Source: Amaranthus tricolor
Taxonomy: Eukaryota > Streptophyta > Magnoliopsida > Caryophyllales > Amaranthaceae
DNA length: 64,000 nt
Direction: 5' to 3'
Assembly (NCBI RefSeq): GCF_026212465.1
Contig: NC_080047.1
Span: 34,912,057-34,976,056 of the forward strand
Below, in pieces: positions 23,265 to 35,358 of the stretch. A model generated the notes under the pieces. The model was not told the DNA's origin. It ran no database searches and saw only the letters and a program-made list of their open reading frames with translations. The stretch's first letter is position 1; each line of letters opens with the position of its first letter. The position numbers were made by a program, and so were the translations under genes.

Positions 23265-23644
23265 AGAGGCAGAATGCTGAGCAGCATCAAAAACTTATGA
23301 CAGAATAGCAAACAACAAACAACATTGTGGACAGCAAATGGCTGAGCAGCAACAAGCATTCAGGACAGAACAACAACAATTGTTGGATTATGTGAACTGT
23401 AAGTTTGTAAACATGTCAGTTTCAACCCAATTTTTTTACAAAACCGTTTATTTCACAAAAATAGCTATTTTTTGGCAGAATATATAATCAATAATTATTT
23501 ATTCAATCAAGCAATAATTATGTTTTTATAAAAATATATCTAAATTTCATATACTTTTATTAATATTATAATTTGATAACTAAAATATGCAATTGCATCT
23601 TTCTTTAACATTTATATTCATAGATTTTTCCATACTAACAAACT

Positions 23645-23672
23645 TCGTGCATTGCACGAGTTAGTATACTAG
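23645..23672 (+). mobile_element. Helitron 3' terminus
   Basis: A perfect short palindrome TCGTGCATTGCACGA (23645-23659) is followed nine bases later by CTAG (23669-23672) and a T, the layout of a Helitron 3' end. The 5' end was not located. Confidence 0.6.
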
Positions 23673-23674
23673 TA

Positions 23675-25305
23675 CTCCCTTCATTTCCTAATGTACTTTT
23701 TTCTGTTTTGAATATTATACTTTAGAGAGAAAAATATGTTTTTAAGATTTATATAGATGATAAAATATATCTATGTGAGATCTTGTTAGATTAATCTTAA
23801 TCAATATTTTTTATTATATATTTTGTATGGCTTTTTATAACGTGTATTTAGAGACATTAAGGCTCAAATTTTTTTTGAAGAGTGTGCAACAAGTAAACGA
23901 GAAGAATAGAAAAGAACAGTGCGAGTATTATATAGTATAAGTAATCTAGATAATTCCTAAGACATAAATCCAAATATCTAATCTTAGATAGTTTTTAGGA
24001 AATACCCTTGATATATATTTTATTAGAAATTTCTAAATAAGAATATGTTGCATAATTATAACCCTTTATTAAAGAAATTTAAAATATATAAAAAGCACTT
24101 AAGGCCAATAAATACCCCTCAAGAGTCATTTGTATAACTCACTTATAAAGAAAGCTATAACAACACATTTATTTAAAACTCTTTACCTATTTTTGTTAGC
24201 AATCTTTTCTTAAGTTAACCAAACAAAAACATTTAGTAATAGTCATCAAAAAATAGCCTTAAATTTTTTTAATATCCTTAAAATCTTGTTACAGTTATTT
24301 TTTAATGACTTGCATTAAATATTGAAAAAGAAAAAAAAGAAGTGGTTATTACATCTTAATTTCTATCTTTAATTTTTTTTATAAAATATTTTATTAATGG
24401 TTAAATGAAAACTAAAACACAAATATATTTTAAAGCATACATATAAAGTTATTATAATATAAAAATATTAAGTTGAAGAAAACTAAAACACAAATTAAAT
24501 TTCTATCCATTTTAATTATATTGTAGAAGAATTTGAAACATTATTACATTTTGAAAGACAAAGGAAGAAGAAAGAAAAAACTTTTCTATTGAAATAGAAA
24601 ACAACAATTTATACGAGGGAATAGGCGAAAGTGTTAGTACATCAGTTTATTGTGCTCTTTCTATAACCAATAATGAAATTGTAGCGATGCAATAGTGATT
24701 TGTTAAGCAATTCTATTAAATTATCATTTAGATTTCTATATTTAATTATACTTATAATAAAAAATATAAATAATTACAATATTTGAATTCATAATCTATG
24801 TTTCAAAACATGCATGGATGATGGTGAGGGTGGGTAAATGTGGGTATAAAGAGGGGTTGATTTCATAAATGGATGATGGCATGGATGAGGGTGAGGATGG
24901 ATAAGTGTGGGTATAAAGAAGGAGGTTGATTTCATACAAAAGATGACGATTGATTTCACAAAATGGGTTGTTTTGAGAAGATGATGGGGGGTTATAAAAG
25001 GGAGTTAGTAAGGGATGGTGTAGATTAAGTATTGGGAGAGATGAATTTATTATGGAATTAATTTTAATTGAGAGTAAAATTAATTTGGAAAGAGAAATAA
25101 ATATGGAAGAAGTTATTAATTTTAGTTGGGAATAGATAAAGATTAAATAATAATAGATATAAAAGTTAATAAGGTATAGAGTTGAATAAAAATAGGAGTG
25201 AAGTAGACATTTACATGGTTGTAATTTGCTAAAAATAGAAATGTTGCAAGTAATATAAAATTATCAAAAATAAAAAATATAGCAAGTAATATGAAACGGA
25301 AGAAG
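23675..25305. mobile_element. Mariner/Stowaway-like non-autonomous element
   Basis: Left end CTCCCTTCATTTCC and right end GGAAACGG-type complement (GAAACGGAAGAAG) are imperfect inverted repeats flanked by TA (23673-23674 and 25306-25307). The right arm resembles the small element at 44752-45075. A ~55 bp direct repeat rich in GGATGATGG and GTGGGTATAAAG occurs inside (24814 and 24882 onwards). No transposase ORF. Confidence 0.6.
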
Positions 25306-28300
25306 TACATACTTTCATTGAATGCATTTTATCATGGGCATCAAGATGAGTCTGAAGAATATCATTAATTTTATGAACTAAACATTGAAATCTATGAGGT
25401 TTGTGGTAGATATTTGATAATTAATTGAAATGCTTGATTTGATACGTTAATTTATTAACTGATTTGACTAACTGATTTTAAATAATAATGTACAAATAAC
25501 TTATTGTAATTACCTAAAACAATAAGTTGTTTAAATAATTGGAAAAATTACCATGAATAATACAACTTTTTGTTAATTTTCCTACAATAATACCAACTAT
25601 TGATTAAACATGAATAATACCAACTTGATAGGGTATTTTCCTTAGAATAATACTAACTTTAGTTTATTAACTAATACATCAATTTTTTTGGTCTTATAAT
25701 CACCTATAGTTTGATTGTTAACATGAAACAATCGTATTATTAGGAGATTTCATTAGTCGTTTTTAGCGTCTAATTTTTCTTATATATTTGTTCGTTACTA
25801 ATTATAATTTAATTAGTGATGGTAGTAATTTGAAAATTCTCTACAATGATTAGAAACTTGTTAATTCGTAACGTGATTATGAATCGTAACAAGTAACGTA
25901 AACTTTGGAAGTAAAACTTAATGTTGAGCAACTACCCATAACAGTTCGAGAAAATTTTAATTATTACCCAAGCATATTATATAACCATGATGGGAGTAAA
26001 TTAAATATTTCACACATATACAAGTGATTTTTAAACATGAAGTACAAGTTACATAACTTGTTACATGTACAACAATTTTTACCCAAACCTTAAACTATCT
26101 TAGATAAACCTTTCTTACACCATATGAGACCAAATTGAGGATATAAATCACCTCAAATCAGCCCCAAAACAGCAGCCCCTAGCTGCCATACTAGCCCTCT
26201 TTTAGCCCCAAAACTCACTTGCACACTCCACCAAACTCTCTACCCAAAGCCCCTATTGTTCTTACCTAAAAACACCATCATAACAAGCATGCAAACATAA
26301 TAAATAAAAACATATTTGCTGTCCATATTTTCAGCTCCATCAACCTTCTTTCACTCTTCATTTTACTCCTTATTTCATCCATAAGCATAGTTGAAGTTCA
26401 ATCTTACAATTTCTAGCAAAAACACCTTCTTTTCTCATCAAATCTTCTTCAAAAGCCCATCTAAAACTTCTGAAGATTTATGTTTATAAACTCAAATCTC
26501 CCATAAAAATAATCTTCATCTTAAAAGCTTTCCATAGACACTAAACTTGAAGAAATCCACCAAGTATAAAGTAAGTTATGTTCATTTATTTATTCCACTA
26601 GTTTTTGTTAAAACTTGTTCACGTAAAACATTTTTTTTACATGAATCTTTCTATAAACTAAGATCATTATAAAATGAGTATTTTATCTCTAAATTAAGAA
26701 AATCATCATTTATAAATCTATAAAAATAGGCCATAATAGAAAGTAAGAAGATGTATTTCTACAAACATATAAATTTTGTTACTTAAAGGATTCAAGTAAA
26801 ATTATGGGACTTAACTAAAATATGTTGCTCAACATAATAAGTATACTCCAAATATGTTAAAATCATCACAAGTATTAGTCTAACAACTCTAACTAGGAAA
26901 AGATAAGTGCATGTTAGAAATCCAAAATTATTATTGATTTTTGGATGAATGCAATATGTTTAGTTGAAAAGTTGGAGTTGAGGTTTGAAGGGCAAGGAAC
27001 CGAAGTTAGAACCACTTCTAAGAACGCGTAGGAGCTTACGGAATAATTATATAGGCTTGGAGTCGAGGTATGTCACATGGGGTGATTTTTAAAGAATTTA
27101 AGAACAAGTTGGGAAAGTTTGTGTATAAACTTGTTTTTAAAAAAAAAGAAAATTCCCAAAGAGAAGTTGTTAAATCTTGATGATGTGAAAATGACAAATT
27201 TGAGTATGGAATAATTTATTACATGTATTATTATTGTGGGCATCATGCATGTTGATTTTATAAATTATTGTATGTTTAACGGCATGTTTAACTCTACTTT
27301 GTGAAAGTTATTGTGATGGAAATGATTATATGAATTCGAAAATATTTGAAATTCATTTTAAAAGAAATTTTCAGTAGCTATATGTTAAGAAAATTTCTTG
27401 GATACTTTTTGTTGAGAATTGAGATTATTCGTAAATTGCTATTTTAATGGATTTTAAGGTGTTAAATACTCTTATTATAAAAAATGGTATTAGATGAACT
27501 CTTCATCATCAAAAATAATTAATAAATACATATTATAATATCTCCAACAAGATTTGGCCAGAATATATTTAGTTTGGAATTTTTTCTATAATTTTTGAAT
27601 AATCGTTAAATTGTTTAACGGTAAATTGTAAAATGGTAAAATATAAATTAAATATCAAACAAAGACATATGGACTTCAAATTTTTATCACATACTCATAT
27701 AGACAGTAGGTAAAATTGGTAAAAGTTTGGAAAGGTTTCGTTGACATTTAAGGACCTTAAAAATTTTTACTCGGTTATTAATAATCGGTAAATTTGAAAA
27801 CGGTAAAATATAAAATAAATACTAAATGACGTCTTTTGGACATGAAAATTTTATGAGACACTTATATAAACAGTAGATACTTGTTCAAAAATTTATATGG
27901 ATTTTCGTGACCATATATGGACTTAAATAAATTTTATTCGGTTTATCGATAAAATAACGATATTAATTATTAAAAATACCTCACATGATTTTTAATGGTT
28001 ATTAAAAATTTTATACCCCTTAAAGTAGCTTCTAGAATTACATATAATTTTTATAATATTTTATTCGGACTCAAATAATTTTAAACCTATTTTATTCTAT
28101 TTATCGATAAAATGTCTATACAAAATAATAAAACATCATACATGATTTTTATAAGTTCAAATGGCATAATAAATATGTTATATGACTTCTGGAACTTTTT
28201 TATAATTTTATAAAATAAATTATTAATTATTTACTAATTTATCAAATTAATAGAAAATATTTATTTATTAAAAAGTGTAATATTGTTAATTGAATTTGGA

Positions 28301-29939
28301 TAAAAATAGACCTATATAAAAAAAATCTATAATTATATTAATAACCTACTGCCTTATAGTATAAATTAAGTTTAAATTAGATGGTTTATAAATTTTACGG
28401 ATTACACCGTTTAAATAACGGTAAATACCCAAATTGTCGAAAATAATTGTAAGATCGTTATAAATTTGCATAACCAATTATAATCTGATGGGACAACCTT
28501 AAATTCATTTTAAATAAGGTATTATAATGACTTGATTAATTTGGGCCTTGTTGAAGAATTAATATGTACTTTGTAAATCAATTATCGATTTTATTACCGG
28601 CAAAACTATCTCGTATTTAAGAAAATAGTGTTTTTTGAAATCTTCTGTCGTAATGATTTTATAGACTTATGAATCATATTCTATTTGTTTTTGAATGAAT
28701 TTCAAAACCCTTTTAAGTTATATTTACTTTAAGAATGATTGAAACGAAACATTTTAGTGGTTTCCTTAAAAAATCGTATTGAACTTTAATTACTTTTGTT
28801 ACGATGCATTTCCATACATGCTAGTGATGCCCCAATATAATACAAAGGTTATGTTTAATGATATGATTATGCTAAGCATGTTTTACCCACGTGGGAAATA
28901 TTATGATTTGATTTTGTTAAGTCGCAAATAAAGTATGTTTTGCTATGTGCAACTAAAAGATGTTTATCATATGGAAAAAATTAATATTTTTGACTTTCAA
29001 ATGCTATTAAAATTACAAGATATATATTATGTACAAAAAAAATATTTTAGCCTAAATGACGGGTACATATGCCACAGCAAATGTTATGTGCATGATTAAA
29101 CGGCTCACCAATGCTGATCGTGTATTGTTCACAATACCATTGTGTTACACTTGTCGGACATGTCGCGGACTGTAGACCGACTACCAAACGAGTCACAGGA
29201 TAACTCACAGAGTACCCATGTAAACTTATGATATGAGTTTGAAATTAATTTGGATCCATTGAGATCTTGTGATTTATGATGAAAAATGAGAATTTAAAAT
29301 GACTATATAGCCATTGAACTGGATTTGAATCATAATATGATTTATGCAATTGAAAAAGCATATTTCAAAATGAATTTACTCAAATAAAAAAAAAGATTTT
29401 AATAACTTATTTGACGGACACCAGTGTGTTTATACTCAGCCTTTTTGCTGATACTATGCTTTGTATGATTTTCCAATGGTTTTTTTTTAGAGTAAACTCC
29501 TATAGCACCTCGACGGATAATGGATATGCGAGCGGAAGTTGAACCCGGGTTGGAGTATGACTTCCCTTTTGTTTAGATCTCTTCATTGTATTTGAGAGAC
29601 TATTAGTTTAGATTTAGACTAATTTAAGGATGTAGTTTGAACTTTAGACTTCACTACAAGAAAACTTGTTTTTAGCAACAAGTTTTAGCAACGACTATAT
29701 TTTTTTCGTTGCGAAAAATACAAATTGTTGCGAAAATCCGTTGTTGTTGCTAAATAATCGTTGCCATAAAAAAAAAAGAGCGCGGGCTTTGAAATAATTA
29801 ATATTTGTTTTTTGCAACGATACCAGTCGTTGCTATAAAGCATTATTAGGTAACGCAACAACACGAGTCATTGGGAAAAATTATTTTATGTATTGCAACA
29901 ACAATGTCATTGCAAAAAAAAAAAAAATTGAAAACCTAA

Positions 29940-30160
29940 AACACGGGAAATTGGAGAAAGAGAGAAAGCTTGCTTCAGAAAGCCAAGCCTCACGCGATGC
30001 GAAACAGCAAAATCGCCTCCTCCCTGCTTCAAGCCTCCTGCCTGCTTGCCTCGCCTCCGGCCTCCCCACGTCGACGTCGTACCTCCGGCGCTCCTGTCCC
30101 TGCCTCCCCAGTGCCACCGGCCACCGCCGTCACGCCGTACGTTTAATCGTTTATGAACCC
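29940..30160 (+). other. GC-rich segment inside the CACTA element
   Basis: About 200 bp far richer in G+C than the surroundings, with CTCC/GCC-rich stretches, ending near a Met-less open frame. It resembles a captured promoter-leader or first exon. Origin not recognised; the overlapping short ORFs on both strands have no known domain. Confidence 0.4.
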
Positions 30161-30196
30161 TAATTTTTGAATGTTGGTTTTGTCGATTGTTGTTTA

Positions 30197-30760
30197 CTCG
30201 TTTTGATGCCGGTTTTGATAATTGATATTGATTCTCTATTTCTCTTGATCTTGATGTTCTGAATCAAATGTTGAAGATGAATATTGGTTTTGATGCTGGT
30301 TTTGATTTTTGAATGTTGGTTTTGTCGAGTATGTCGACTGTGGTTTACTCGTTTTGATGCTGGTTTTGATAATTGATTTTGATTCTCTATTTCTCTTGAT
30401 CTTGATGTTCTGAATCAAATGGTGAAGATGAATGTTGGTTTTGAATGCTGGTTTTCATCATTCGTTTTCTTTTTGATTTTATGGTGAAGATGAATCAAAA
30501 TATGCATGCTGGCCTGGTTTTGATGCTTGAATGTTGGTTTTGTCGACTGTCGTTTATTCGTTTTGATGCTGGTTTTGATAATTGATATTGATTCTCTATT
30601 TCTCTTGATCTTGATGTTTTGAATCAAATGGTGAAGATGAATGTTGGTTTTGAATGCTGGTTTTCATCATTCGTTTTCTTTTTGATTTTATGGTGAAGAT
30701 GAATCAAAATATGAATGCTGGTTTTGATGCTTACGGTTTTGATGCTGGAAATATGAATCA
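30197..30760. repeat. Direct repeats inside the CACTA element
   Basis: A block with TTTTGATGCTGGTTTTGAT, GATTCTCTATTTCTCTTGAT and GAATCAAATGGTGAAGATG occurs three times; the common motif starts near 30218, 30368 and 30578. The two short minus-strand ORFs here only reflect the repetition. Confidence 0.75.
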
Positions 30761-30985
30761 AAAGCATTGATCACAAGTTAGTTTTCTTAAGCGTTGATGA
30801 ATCAAAATATGAATCATTATAATGCTTAAGTTAGTTTTCTTGCTTTTAATTTGCTATCTGTTGGAAATATGATCACAAGCATTGACAGTGTTGTGTGGGT
30901 CATCTGAATAAGCAATTCTTTGAAGTTATTAGATGTAAAATCAAACTTGTTTAATGTCTTAATTTGACAAATTTGGGATTCATAC

Positions 30986-31159
30986 ACTGTAAAGGCTCAG
31001 ACTTTTAAGACCGCCATAGAAGCAGCCTGTATGCTTCTTAGGATAGATGATATAGTGAGTGGCATCAAGAAGAAGCAGGCTCCAGGAGCACAAGCTCCGT
31101 CGCAACCATCGATTGAGTAGGCAGATGATGCTGATAATGAACAAATGATACCAGAGTGA
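30986..31159 (+). pseudogene. CCT3: Captured 3' end of a T-complex protein 1 subunit gamma (CCT3) gene
   Basis: From 30995 the frame reads AQTFKTAIEAACMLLRIDD, then IVSGIKKKQAPGAQAP and the tail ADDADNEQMIPE before TGA (31157-31159). This is the conserved C-terminus of the gamma subunit of the cytosolic chaperonin CCT/TRiC. A TAG at 31118-31120 interrupts the frame, 13 codons before the end. About 240 bp downstream look like its 3' untranslated region. Only the last exon is present and it sits inside a CACTA transposon, so it is a captured fragment and not a functional chaperonin gene. Confidence 0.85.
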
Positions 31160-31393
31160 AAGTATTAGAACAAGGAACTTAACAAATTGCCTATCAGCCT
31201 GCTGCTGGGGTCATGTGACCGGCTTGTGTAGGGGCAAATCATTTTGGTACCATTTTTCGAAGGTCCCTCTTTTTGGTGGTTTGGTTTAATTTAATCCCTT
31301 GTTGCATCTGTTGAGGGTTTGCTTAAACTTTTCTTGAGTAACTTAGCTGGGAACAGAGTAGCCATTCTTTTTGTTGAATTTTTGACTTTGCAG

Positions 31394-31510
31394 GATGAAA
31401 ACTGATAAAAAACCACCGCTTGCGACCTTGCGAAATCTCCGATGAGGATTCGTGGGCGTCGATCAGTTCTAAAACCATCTAACACAAATACACCTTTTCG
31501 TACACCAGGT
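31394..31510 (+). other. Possible captured exon in the CACTA element
   Basis: A stretch preceded by TTTGCAG and followed by a GTATTT donor-like site. One frame reads MRIRGRRSVLKPSNTNTPFRTP. It may be part of another captured gene or of an old transposon gene. Family not recognised. Confidence 0.25.
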
Positions 31511-32081
31511 ATTTTTCTAATCAACACTGTTAATGAGTTTGTTTTTTGTATTACATTTTTATTTCTGGGTTGATAATGCTGCTTATTTTTCCAATTAATT
31601 CACAAAAGCTTTTTTAATTTATAAATTTTATGAAAAATTTTCATTAGAAATCCTAAATAGCCTTATAATTCCTGTTGCTGTTTTTTAGCCTTATAATTTC
31701 TGGGTTCAATTATGTTCCTTTGATGAATTGGAATGAACTGAAAAAAATTGTAGATTTCTCGTTACGTAAGTTGTTTATGTCAAAATATCAACTCAACTAT
31801 CGTGTTTTGTTCGATTATCCGTTTATCCGATTTCAAAAAAATTTATTCAATTATCAGAACGACATGACGTTCGTATTTTGTACCCCAGCATTGAAACTAT
31901 TTGATATGATTGCTTTGCTGTAGGTCTTCTCATTTGTTTTTAGAGACGGTGATCCAAATCAAGGAATTGAAGAGAAGAGGTGGAAGCTGGTAATGTTTGA
32001 GCATTGAAATTAGATTGTTCTTTTCAAATTGAAGCTGGTAATGTTTATTCAAGTTGATTTGTATGTTATATCATAAGGTAA

Positions 32082-32345
32082 GTACTATGCTGCATATAGT
32101 GGGATCCGTAATTCTATATTGGTGTATGTTTGTTGTTCTCTTCTTGAGTTTATTCAAAATAAGACGGAAAAGTATTAGAATACGAGGTAGCTAATTAAGT
32201 ACGTTATTTCATGAGTTATGTACTATGCTTATGTGCTGCATATAGTGGGATCCATAATTCTGTATTGGTGTATGTTTGCTGTTCTCTTTTCGAGTTTGTC
32301 CAAAATAAGACTAAAAAAATAATAGAATATGAGGTAGCTAATAAG
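32082..32345. repeat. Direct repeat of about 110-125 bp in the CACTA element
   Basis: The block GTACTATGC..GCATATAGTGGGATCC and the following ~90 bp occur twice, starting at 32082 and 32219, with a small insertion in the second copy. Confidence 0.8.
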
Positions 32346-33571
32346 TTAAGACCATTTGAGCTCTCTTACAGGTCATTAGTTTCATGGGTTAGTTTGAAAG
32401 GCGGGGCTTCAACAAAGTACTTTACATGTTTATTGCTTGGAGAGTTTTGAATGGATGTTTTGCTTATTTTGCAGATTCAATACAAACGGAGGTGTCAGAT
32501 TCAATGGAAGCAGATGAAATTGAAGCATCAACTATGGAGATTGAGAATGCAAAGTGCCTATCACTTGTAAATTTTTACATGAAAACTTGTATATGGTAGG
32601 AGAATTATTTTGGAAAATTGGTTATACGTTACATGTATATGAATTACGTATATTTTTGACACACGATAATATTTGGACGTGTGATATTTTGGGATACAAA
32701 TTAATATATAATGATAATCGGTGATATTCGTTTAGTTGGTTATAAATTATTTATTATTTTAATTGTCTAGTTTATACATAGATTGTAGATTGTTTTAGAA
32801 GATAACAAAGTCGTTGCGAAAAATGTGTACATTTTTTGCAACGGTAATAATTGTTGCAAAAAACATTAATAACAAATTTACTTAATTGTTTTCCCTACAG
32901 TAAAGTCGTTGCAAAAGATTGACTATCATGTATTGCAACAACTTGAATTGTTGTGAAAAACATATATTTAACAACGAAAACAGTTGTAGCTAAAAATGCA
33001 GAAAATTTGGCAACGAGCTTTTTTGTTGCTAAAAACATTGGAAGGAATTGCAACGATACTTCTTTTGCAACAATAGATCTTGTTGCAAAAAACAGATACC
33101 TTTTGCAACCATTATAGTCGTTGCTAAAACCTTTAGCTACGGCTGTACCCGCAACAATGGAATTCGTTGCAAAAAACATTTTTAGCAACGAAATCAGGTT
33201 TTTAGCAACGACTTTTTCTGTTGCTAAAAACAAGTTTTCTTGTAGTGCTTATTTCGATTTGGTTGTAATTTTCCTATATTTTAAACAGTTAAGACTTCCG
33301 TTATATTGCTTTGGTTTGGTTCAAGTATTATACTTGAATATTGGTTTGACCTTTATGTAACCCCTTAATTGTGTTGGCAAAAGTAAGTTTCCGCTTGATT
33401 AATACTAAATTCCAGTTAGTGTTTGCCTTCATAATTCGAGGCGGTTACATAACATGTCAGAGATTTTCTAGGGAAACACCTCTTTAAGTTTGTATTATTC
33501 ACGGTTAATCAATAGTTGATATTATTATAGGGAAATTAACAAAAAAGTTGTATTATTTACGGTAATTTTTC

Positions 33572-34642
33572 TTTAATAATTTATCCAACACTTAGTCTTT
33601 AAATGATTTTACCACCCAAGTGATAAAGTATATAACTTATTTGATTAAGCTTTGGGTACCTTAAAATGGTAACAAATTTCCATGTTATGAGTTCAAAACT
33701 TATTCACGTGTCATTTAAAGTGGAATCATTTGCTCTAAGTAAAAGGTACTTGTGTTGTACCCACAGCCCAAAGGTCTCTTATGTGAGGAGTGTGATAGAG
33801 TATATAACATATATTAGGGCCTCAATCATCAACTTAAAATATTAGTTGAAGCCTAATATATGTTCAATCACTAACCATTATTTATTTGTACTTAAATTAA
33901 CTAAAATCGTCCATCAAATTATTTTCCTAAACACCCCTTAATAAATAAGGATCAACTGCAAACTTTACTTTAAAGTACAAACACACATGATTTTTTCAAA
34001 AAGAAAAAATTATTTGCATCAAAATTCACTTATTCAACTCACAATATTAAATGCTTATTTCTCCTATAGAAAATAATAATTAGAAAAGTCTAATTTTTTT
34101 TTAAATTTTGAAAATTAATTTCATAAATCATATATACATGTAATGAAAATTCATGCAATTTGAAAATATTTAAAATGTAAAATATTTTCATCAATTTATT
34201 CTATTAATGATTCATTTTTTCATGGAGTTACATATATTACGTAGCTAAGTGCTAAGTGCTAAGTGCTAAGTGCTAAGTGCTAACTAATGACACCTTATTA
34301 ACGATTGGTCGGGTTTTATAAGCTACTTTTTTTCATTTTTTAAAATTCTTTTTTTGAATTTTTTAAATTATTCCACTTTTGTATCATGTTGGTCACTTGA
34401 GAAAAATTGTTCATGATGCGCTCGTAGTGCCAATCAAACAACTTAATTTACTAAGTTAATACGAATGTCTAAAAAAGAATTTTGGATTTGTAGAATGATT
34501 GAGTATTTACATTTCATCCTTGCCTCACGGCCTACAAGAAAAATAAATTTCATCTTCTTATTACATATAGGGATTTTGGCCTACCCACAAATGAAAAAGA
34601 AATCCACGTCTAACAAATAATTAGGTGTTTTGGTTGCCGAAT
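33572..34642. other. Interval without recognised gene; contains a heptamer repeat
   Basis: AT-rich sequence without convincing ORFs. The only ordered structure is GCTAAGT repeated five times in tandem plus a partial copy (34244-34282). Confidence 0.6.
34244..34282. repeat. (GCTAAGT)n microsatellite-like repeat
   Basis: Five exact copies of the 7 bp unit plus a partial sixth. Confidence 0.95.
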
Positions 34643-35095
34643 CATGAAATTAGACTGAAGAAAGGTGTGCCAAATATGTTGCTTAGGAATATTGATCAAT
34701 TAGTTGTTTTGTGCGATGGCACAAGATCACTGTAAATCGTCTAGGAGAACATATCATAGAGTCTAAAATTCTCACAGAATGTAAAAAGGGAGACATTGTC
34801 CTCATTCCACGAATGACCCTTACACCGTTTGATTCTGCACATCTTCTTGTCAAGTTGCAACGTTCTTATAAGTCTATGTTTTGCCATGACTATCAACAAG
34901 AGTTAAGTTCAGTCTTTGTCATATGTAGGGATTTTTTTTTTTCCAAGACCCTTTTTCAGCCACAGTCAACTTTATGTGACTATGTCACGTGTGACAAGCA
35001 GAAGAGGATTAAAGATTTAATATGTTACAATGACAACTACACAAGTAATTCTACCAAAAATGTTGTGTTCTAGAAGGTCTTTTCAAACATTTAAG
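34643..35095 (+). pseudogene. Helitron helicase (RepHel) C-terminal remnant
   Basis: Translation shows HEIRLKKGVPNMLLRNID, then a shifted frame LGEHIIESKILTECKKGD and VLIPRMTLTP, and finally ISNSTKNVVF-like sequence (SNSTKNVVF). This is the C-terminal part of the PIF1-type helicase of plant Helitrons, where the late helicase motifs lie. Several frameshifts break it, including one near 34725 and others after 34890. It sits 240 bp upstream of a Helitron-type 3' end in the same orientation, so both probably belong to one decayed element. Confidence 0.8.
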
Positions 35096-35331
35096 GTATT
35101 TTATAAATTTTTATGCTTTGTATCTATTTGATAGGTTTGTTTTACTGAATTTCAGTTTTCTAACTATTTTTGTAGGTTATTATTGTTTGCTCAACAAGTT
35201 AATGTACCTGATGCATTGTTGTAAATTATTAAAAAAGAGGGTATAATAACTACGTACTTAACCTCTTTTTTAATGACTGTATTTGATATTTATTATTAAA
35301 AGTATACTTTAACAAAAAAATAATTATGATT

Positions 35332-35358
35332 TCGTGCATGGCACGAGTAAGTACGTAG
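35332..35358 (+). mobile_element. Decayed Helitron 3' terminus
   Basis: Hairpin TCGTGC-ATG-GCACGA (35332-35346) followed eight bases later by GTAG and T, where CTAG is expected. It lies downstream of the helicase remnant. Confidence 0.6.

Larger units (their letters stand above)
21961..23400 (-). other. Less AT-rich block, probably retroelement- or gene-derived on the minus strand
   Basis: On the minus strand a promoter-like TATATATAG (about 22590) is followed downstream by a leader-like stretch, while upstream sits the ORF at 22671-23264. The TATA box plus leader looks like the U3-R part of an LTR, but no LTR ends, primer site or second copy is seen. Gln/Asn-type CAA-rich sequence occurs at both sides. 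Confidence 0.3.
29652..33247. mobile_element. CACTA (En/Spm) transposon, non-autonomous, with captured gene sequence
   Basis: Perfect 29 bp terminal inverted repeats beginning CACTACAAGAAAA (29652-29680 and 33219-33247) with a 3 bp target duplication ctt (29649-29651 and 33248-33250). Subterminal regions are packed with GCAACGA / TTGCAAC motifs in both orientations, as expected for transposase binding. The 3.6 kb interior has no transposase ORF. It holds a GC-rich segment (29940-30130), direct repeats and the end of a CCT3 gene. Confidence 0.93.
25724..33449. mobile_element. Solo LTR of a large LTR retrotransposon, itself carrying a CACTA element
   Basis: TG...CA segment (TGAAACAATCG.. to ..GGCGGTTACA) flanked by taaca (25719-25723 and 33450-33454) and by the two halves of a MITE, which independently fix the borders. 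Without the CACTA insertion it is about 4.1 kb. Parts match the truncated copy at 1-599. No internal region or second LTR is present, so it is best read as a solo LTR left by recombination. Long LTRs of this size suggest Gypsy (Tekay/Athila-type), but that is inference. Confidence 0.6.
25541..33571. mobile_element. Mutator-like MITE split by a solo LTR
   Basis: 25541-25723 and 33455-33571 are two halves of one ~300 bp element whose outer ~100 bp are inverted repeats (GGAAAAATTACC at left; GGTAATTTTTC at right). The flanking 10 bp match at 9 positions (ttaaataatt, tttaataatt), as for a Mutator-type duplication. The halves fit once the LTR at 25724-33449 and one taaca are removed. Confidence 0.7.

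Noticed and set aside
32895..33233. Paired ORFs of 112 and 79 residues
   Set aside because: They are translations of the CACTA subterminal GCAACGA/TTGCTAAAAA repeats on both strands.
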